Below, one piece after another: positions 58,229 through 64,000 of a stretch of DNA of 64,000 nucleotides (position 1 is the first letter of the stretch; each line of letters begins with the position of its first letter). The DNA comes from Membranipora membranacea (Eukaryota; Bryozoa; Gymnolaemata; Cheilostomatida; Membraniporidae). Location of the stretch: assembly GCA_914767715.1 (NCBI GenBank), contig OU612067.1, forward strand, positions 28,496,162 through 28,560,161. Reading direction: 5' to 3'. Below the pieces are notes generated by a model. It saw nothing but the letters and a program-made list of their open reading frames with translations, made no database searches and was not told where the DNA came from. A program made the position numbers and the translations under genes.

Positions 58229-60853
58229 TTTGAGCGACAGATGGAAAAAAATCCAGAAGTGAACAGAAGGATCAAATACAATAGTTACACAGAGGAAGAG
58301 AGGACGACTGTCGGTAAATATGCACACGATCATTCTACAGCAGCTGCTTTGAAAAAGTTTGGCCCGTACCATAGACTAACAGAATCAACTGTCAGGACAT
58401 GGAGAGATAAGTTCAGAGAATCGCTCAAGTACCGCCCTCAGGTTAGTTTTAGTTTGATTTGTTACATGTTCTCTGTGTATGACTTATTATTTATAAATTG
58501 GTTGTGACTCCTGTTAAGCTCCAACTAGCGCATCATTTACACAGGGTTGGTAACCCCTCAGCGCTACCGCTCTGTCATTGGTGCACTAACCAACCCACCC
58601 CCATTGGATTCTGTGGAATAAGATATGACTGCATTATTGACAACATCGACTGGGCCTACCACACCGACCGGTTGTGACATCTAAGGATTGAAGTGTTGCA
58701 CCACTGAATTTTTTATATACAATTATTTGTTACAGCAAGCTCCGGCTAAGTTGGGACGGCCATTAGTGATAGGAGAAAAGCTCGATGAAGTGGTAAAAAA
58801 GAAGATAAAGATTGTTAGAGAGTCAGCAGGGATTGTTGACCGGCACACAGTTCAGAGCCTTGGCATTGCTACTATGCAGGTAAGCTTTGTGCACTCACAT
58901 TTGAAAAGTTTATATTCGCATTTTCAAATATTTAAAAATAAAATTAGCCATGATTATTCATCTTATGTGCAGTGAATTTGAGCTACATTTGGTTGGAATA
59001 ATCGAGTCATTTATACATCATGTGAAAAATGATTAATTGATGGTATACCTGTCATAGTGCAAGACCAGACCTTCTTAAAACTGAGAAATATGGTGTTTGT
59101 TATTCAAAATCATTTTTAATTGATTTCTCCAGGTACACAACCCTATGGGATTAAAAGAGAACGGTGGTCACATTGATATTACGGAGTCCTGGTCAAAGAG
59201 TATTTTGAAAAGGATGGGTTTTAAAAAATGATGCTCGACTACAGGCAAACTTCAGCTGCCATCTGAGTAAGTTGCATAATGGCTTGAGCATAAAAAACTA
59301 ATTGCAGGTTGATTGCTCATCATTAGTTCAGAACTTTGTTTGTGCATTTTCAGAAGTAAATAACATTGATGACTCATCTCACACCAGTAATTTGTATATT
59401 TTTAGAAGTAAATAAGATAACTGTGGATAATAAGTCATGTTAAATAATATCCTACAATGCATCATTTGGGAGTCATCGTGCACAATAGGTCAATGATAGC
59501 ATATAATTTTGACTGAGTATTTTTGGGAGATTTCCAGGCCTGAATTACGTGGTGAGAATGTTGTTGTGTATGTCACATATCAGCAGTAGTAGGTTGACTG
59601 CCAACTGAAACAAAACTTTGTTGTGTACTTGGATTTTCAAATATCCGTATCAGCGTCTCCTCTGATGTAATGAGTATAAATGGGAGTCTGTGTTACTAAA
59701 AAATTGCCATACAAATTGAAAAATTAGTTCAATGATGTGAGTTTTTTTTCTTTTTGCAGCTATGTCAGTGAGAAAAAGTTTACCTTCTGTAATGAAATGG
59801 CTACTCACTCATGTATCAAGAGATCAGATACCGGCTGAGATGGTGTTTAACTGGGACCAGACTCCCTTACACTACATCCCTGCTGGAAAGTGGACCGTGG
59901 AGGCTGAGGGGACGAGTAAGGTACCAATAGCCGGTGGTGCTGACAAGAGGGCCTTAACGGCAATCTTCACCGTGACATTGTCAGGCGAGTTCCTGCCCAT
60001 GCAGTTGATTTATACTGGAAAGACGAGCCAGTCGCTGCCAAAACACAAATTTCCAGCTGGATTCTCCCTAACACAGAACCCATCCTATTGGTCCAACGAG
60101 GAGACCATGATGTTGTGTATCAATGAGGTTCTGGAGCCTTACATAACAGCTAGTAACAGAGCTCAACCAGCCAACAACACCGGCTCTACTGATATACGAC
60201 GCATTCAGAGCGCACACCACTGATGGAATTCAGCAGCGCCTCGAAGAGCTGAATGTATGTCTAGTGATGGTCCCCAAAAACATGACAGACCACCTACAAC
60301 CGTTGGACATCAGTGTCAACAAACCAGCTAAAAATTACATGAAGAGGAGGTACGCTGAGTGGTACACAGAGCAAGTTGTTCCCCTGGAGGATGACAGAGT
60401 ACGCAACTATGAGGTAAAGTAATTTTGCATCTCCAAGAAAAAAATATCTGAGGGGAATTTTGATAGTTTGAGAATTCAAGCTGTGGGAAAAGAATGGCCG
60501 ATTCTGTTGGCGGACACTTGGCATATGCAGTTTGGAGTGTATTTAATGTTCAATGTATATATCAATGTACCACTACATTTATTAGAAATGTAAACCAACA
60601 GATCTGTAGACTCATATGGTTCTCAGGCTATGCTGAATAGTGCAACAATTACATTGGTATGTACACTTTTTTAATTTCAGGATCTAGCCTAAAGTCATCA
60701 ATCACATTGAGGGAGCTGGGTGCTCAGTGGATTAGATGACTGTATGAATTCTTCCAACAGGCTCCCAGAAAAGAGATTATCATTAATGGGCTCAGTCACT
60801 GGGGCATAAAGGTAGCTTGGGAACTGGGCCCGGTAAATGACGATCCATTCTAA
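58229..60853 (+). pseudogene. pogo-like DDE transposase, unit 2, with stop and frameshift
   Basis: Exons 58229-58441, 58736-58879, 59133-59266, 59760-60413 and 60761-60853 mirror those of unit 1. HTH exons are open (TEEERTTVGKYAHDH; GRPLVIGEKLDEVVKKK). The same TGA occurs at 59229-59231. In the catalytic exon FNWDQT is intact, but two bases are missing near 60150-60153 (acagctagtaac versus acagctaaaataac), so the second and third Asp fall out of frame. MTDDLQPLD has become MTDHLQPLD in the old frame. The last exon ends NDDPF and TAA. Only the HTH part could now be made, joined to the SUMO/SIM frame upstream. Confidence 0.82.
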
Positions 60854-61175
60854 GATATTGAGTGAGGACTGCTGTATGTAGAGTCACTTTAGTTTCAGTG
60901 ATTCAATTGTGAACAAATGTGTTTTAGTGTACCAACATTAATGAGGAAAATTTATTATGTATTTTGTAATATTTACAGATTCTTGTACAGGTAGATAGAC
61001 ACGAGATTTACAAAAACAGCATGGTTATATATACAGATTTATAAGTGTTTAGAATATTATCGGTACCGGTACAGGTACAGGTTGATCCGTTCCGATACAG
61101 TGATTGTGGGGATATAACTCCCTGATACAACAATTCATACCCAATAAGAAATGAATATTTCTTTGTCTGTTTTAG
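60854..61175. other. Spacer with conserved intron-end segment
   Basis: It contains the segment cagtgattgtggggatataa ... ttttag (61098-61175), which recurs at about 42208, 50908, 52478 and 61976. It has the look of a copied intron 3' end. No gene is supported. Confidence 0.55.
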
Positions 61176-61981
61176 TCGTTTCCCGCCAACCATACCGGGC
61201 AGTCGATAGTGATGGCAGTGTTGATCTCTTTCCAAGCAATTATAAGGAAACCCATGTTCCAAAACCTGTCCTGTCACGGTTAGATATTAAAATAGAGCCA
61301 TGTGATGTGGAATTGACAGTCATAGTGGATGAAGCTTCTAACCAGCCAACACAACCCGACCTACAGGATCTAGTCCCGGACCCATTTGGCTTGTCTGAAT
61401 CACCCGAAGCAAAACGTCATGTGCGATTGACAAACACGTCTGTATTTGCCGATTATATTCTACCTGAGACAGCTGCCAAGAGAGATCTCCAACTTGCTAA
61501 TCCTAGTTCAGTACCACAACATCATAAGTTCAATGATGTCATTATACTGGATGTCAACGATGAGGCGCTGAAGGAAAAGAAGGAAAAGAAAGAAATCAGT
61601 TTTACTATGACCTGGGAGGAGGAAATGAGGAATATATACGGATCTGATTCTGAATCTGAAGCAGAAAAATTTGTATGGGGACGCGGTAAAAACAAAAGAA
61701 GGAATGAGTCCGATGAAGAGTTAAGTCTTGAAGGCGAGAACATTATACTAGATGTCAACGACTTATACCAACCATCCCAGGAAGTCGTTAGTGATGACAG
61801 TGATGATCTCTTTCCAAGCAATTATAAGCAAACTCATGTTCCAAAACCTGTCCTGTCACAGGCATATCCAAAGATTGAGGTTCACAGTAAAGCTAAAACA
61901 AAACGGACTTATAAAACTAAAACTAAGAAGCTTGCACAGAAGATTGCCGATGAGGTCAAGTCATCCAGTCTAATACAGTGA
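61176..61981 (+). pseudogene. Rearranged SUMO/SIM module fragment at the end of unit 2
   Basis: After acceptor ttttag the frame opens mid-module (QPYRAVDSDGSVDLFPSNYK) and has LDIKIEP, a YILPETAA block and NDVIILDVND. That is joined directly to EALKEKKEKKEISF, the GRGKNKRR block, a second NIILDVNDLYQPS with acidic run, and KRTYKTKTKKLAQK, then runs into the repeated intron-end segment and stops at TGA 61979-61981. The frame is open for about 268 codons but has no start from the usual N-terminus (the first ATG, at 61151, lies before the acceptor). Order of blocks differs from the parent, so it is a shuffled copy, probably not a full gene. Confidence 0.6.
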
Positions 61982-63355
61982 TTGTGGGGATATAACTCCC
62001 TGATACAAAAGTTCATCCCCAATAAGAAATGAATATTTATTTTTTCGTTTTAGTCTCTTCCTGCCTAAGTCTATACCCTATTCATTTATCCCGCCTGAAA
62101 CTGAGCCAGCGGAAATCATCGCACTGAAGAATGTCTCAGCGATACCTGTCACCACCCCTCGGCTGATATCTGTTGGATGGACTACACTAGACATGGTGAG
62201 ATATACCAGATATAATGTACATGGTGGTGAACCTGTCATGAGAATGTAGGTTGAGGTCACACTTATGGTTATCACGCTGCTCCAGGTGTATCCTAGACTG
62301 AATACTTTACCAAACTTCTGCAGCCCAATAATTGTTGTTGACAATCATATATATCATAGCGTAGGCCTGAGAAATTCCTAACTCTATTTTCAATTCCTGA
62401 ACTAATACTCATAAAACTTTACCCGTTTATAGCCTACTTAAACCACTGCTGCCACACAGCCAAATGTGTGCTTATAGAATTCTGTGTAGCTCAAAACTAA
62501 TAAAATGAGGCTGCAATCTCAGCATTGTCACCTAATGAGCAAATAATTTGCACAAAATGATGGTCAAAATTAGGCTATGAAATTAATTATCTACCGCATC
62601 AGGTGACGTAGTTACTGTTTTACTAGTGCACACTGTACAGTCTTAAGCTGGTGCGTAGATTTCATGCCCTGATTTTGAAGATCAGTTTGTGCAAATTATT
62701 TGTCCATTAGGTGACAATTATGAGATTTAAGTCTCAATTAATTAACTTGGAGCTATGCAGAATTCGATGAGCACAAGTTTGCATGAGTGGCAGCAGTAGT
62801 ATAAACACTTTATATTTTGTTATATACACTATGCTCATTGTTTATAGTTATATTAGATCACTTTATAGTTCATTCCATACCAATGTGCCTGCCTGAACCT
62901 CTTATTATATACAACATTGTACCAAAGTTACTAAAATTAAGTTTGCAGTATGAGTGTAGCATATAATAAATTAGTAGAGATATAAACAATACCATTTACT
63001 GTGACAGTGAGGGGAATTAATTATGTGCATAAGATACTACGATGTGCAAGTTCGAAAATACTTCACACTTTTACCGGCACCTCGCTGTGCGCTTAGCTTT
63101 GATGGTGTCTGACTGGCACTCCACATGAATGCTGGATATAAAGAAAAAAACATTGCTCTATGAAGACAAATGCAGCGCTTCACCAATGTGCAACCATCAA
63201 TAATGAAGCTGAGCACACAAGCTATAGTATCTTAAAAAGCGCTTGACTGTTGAAATCACTGTTTTGTGGCCTACTAGTTACCAGTTACGGAGTTGGCCAC
63301 AGCCAAAATAATTTTCTCGGTTGTTGATCGATGCCAACAGGGTTCTGGCTTGAAA
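61982..63355 (+). repeat. Truncated, diverged third copy of the unit 3' flank
   Basis: Segments match 52480-52790, 52948-53110 and 53310-53800 in order, with more changes than units 1 and 2 show between themselves. It lacks the zinc-finger half and stops matching where the zinc-finger exon relic would begin. Confidence 0.75.
62425..62805. mobile_element. Foldback MITE inside the third copy
   Basis: The left arm (ccactgctgcca ... attgtcacctaatgagcaaa) returns inverted at about 62685-62800 (attatttgtccattaggtgacaat ... tggcagcagtag, in pieces). Arms are about 110 bp with moderate divergence. It replaces a stretch corresponding to about 53110-53260. Confidence 0.68.
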
Positions 63356-64000
63356 GATGACATATTCTTCATCGCATAATTATAAACAAATTAATGCGGT
63401 TTTGGTGGTAAGAAAAAAGACTATCTTCCCCTGGGGTTCATTGTTCCCCTCCGGCTCATCATTATCAATGACAACACATTGACTCAGCATTTTATGGTGC
63501 CATCGAATGTTACATGAGGTATACTGGCACTCGGACAGCAGCTTCAGTAGATGGATTTTGTTTTCCCCTTTTAAATGTAAACTGGCTTCTAGATAGGATG
63601 CTTAGTCAATTTAAGGTCATATAAATAGGTCGAGATGTCAAGAAAAGTTAGTATCCTGTTGCTCTAGGAGCATGGGTTGAACTCAAATTAAAACCACACA
63701 TCCCATTTACATAAGTGAATTAGAGCAATGATGATAGTTTTATAGTATCTCTGATTATAGACACCTTGAATATGTCACTCAAGTATGAATCCTATTGTTG
63801 AGATTGATGAGCCCTGGATTACTGTTTAAATAGGCTTGTGCAAACTCTGATAGTCATTGTCTGTGTGCGCAGTCTGTTGGGTCAAGTAAAGCTTAGCAAG
63901 CCTCTATAGATACTATTTCAGTTTACAAGTTGTGGAATTTCTTACACAAATATGGAAAACGTAGCTGCTGTACTTCATGGGCCATGTGAGGTGAAAATTG
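63356..64000. other. Unique-looking sequence to window end
   Basis: I see no gene, splice-supported exon or repeat here. Confidence 0.5.

Larger units (their letters stand above)
51369..61560 (+). repeat. Tandem unit 2 (~10.2 kb)
   Basis: This is the second copy of the unit starting at about 41100. The finger half (51369-52015) and 3' flank look almost identical to 41100-42500 by eye. The SUMO/SIM gene is longer here (four repeat modules instead of two) and the segment between it and the transposase is shorter. Confidence 0.9.

Overview
This window is nuclear DNA from an animal, most likely a marine invertebrate. The protein-coding genes are split by GT-AG introns whose phases agree. Repeats include a CR1/L2-type LINE, tRNA-derived SINEs, PIF/Harbinger-like and TA-flanked elements with terminal inverted repeats, and several foldback MITEs. 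The gene content is dominated by C2H2 zinc-finger, THAP and pogo-transposase domains. I cannot name the phylum from sequence alone. All supported genes are on the + strand; minus-strand open frames look like shadows, and only some repeats lie on the minus strand.

Layout: 56-8332 is a partial, unnamed multi-exon gene with an EF-hand pair; its introns hold a Harbinger-type MITE with a MADF relic (2669-3350) and a 2-kb TA-flanked element (4249-6254). 8923-12130 is mostly repeats. 13696-20778 is a THAP/zinc-finger gene whose first intron holds a nested stack of transposons and whose last exon carries an in-frame stop. 20841-23655 is a related zinc-finger pseudogene. 25466-31478 is a repeat block (palindromic MITE, LINE, SINE, two foldback elements, one with outward-facing tRNA-like arms). 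32483-34018 is a six-finger zinc-finger gene. 35630-37659 is a gene with two THAP domains joined to degenerate fingers.

From 40358 to about 63360 lies an expanding cluster. A parent gene (40358-41746) joins an N-terminal module rich in SUMO-acceptor-like motifs plus a SIM-like hydrophobic/acidic motif to six C2H2 fingers. Downstream, a segment of about 10.3 kb occurs twice in tandem (about 41100-51368 and 51369-61560), with a truncated third piece. Each unit holds a version of the N-terminal module without fingers, multiplied to two repeats in unit 1 and four in unit 2, followed at once by the exons of a pogo-like DDE transposase. Splice phases allow the SUMO/SIM module to be spliced in frame to the transposase HTH exon. 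Unit 2 lacks the segment carrying the transposase's probable own first exon, so fusion is its obvious remaining N-terminus.

A common theme is transposase-derived DNA-binding domains (THAP, pogo/CENP-B HTH) next to zinc fingers and KxEP-rich tails, consistent with a rapidly evolving family of chromatin or transposon-silencing factors. That role is inference. Several members are visibly broken, which points to birth-and-death evolution.
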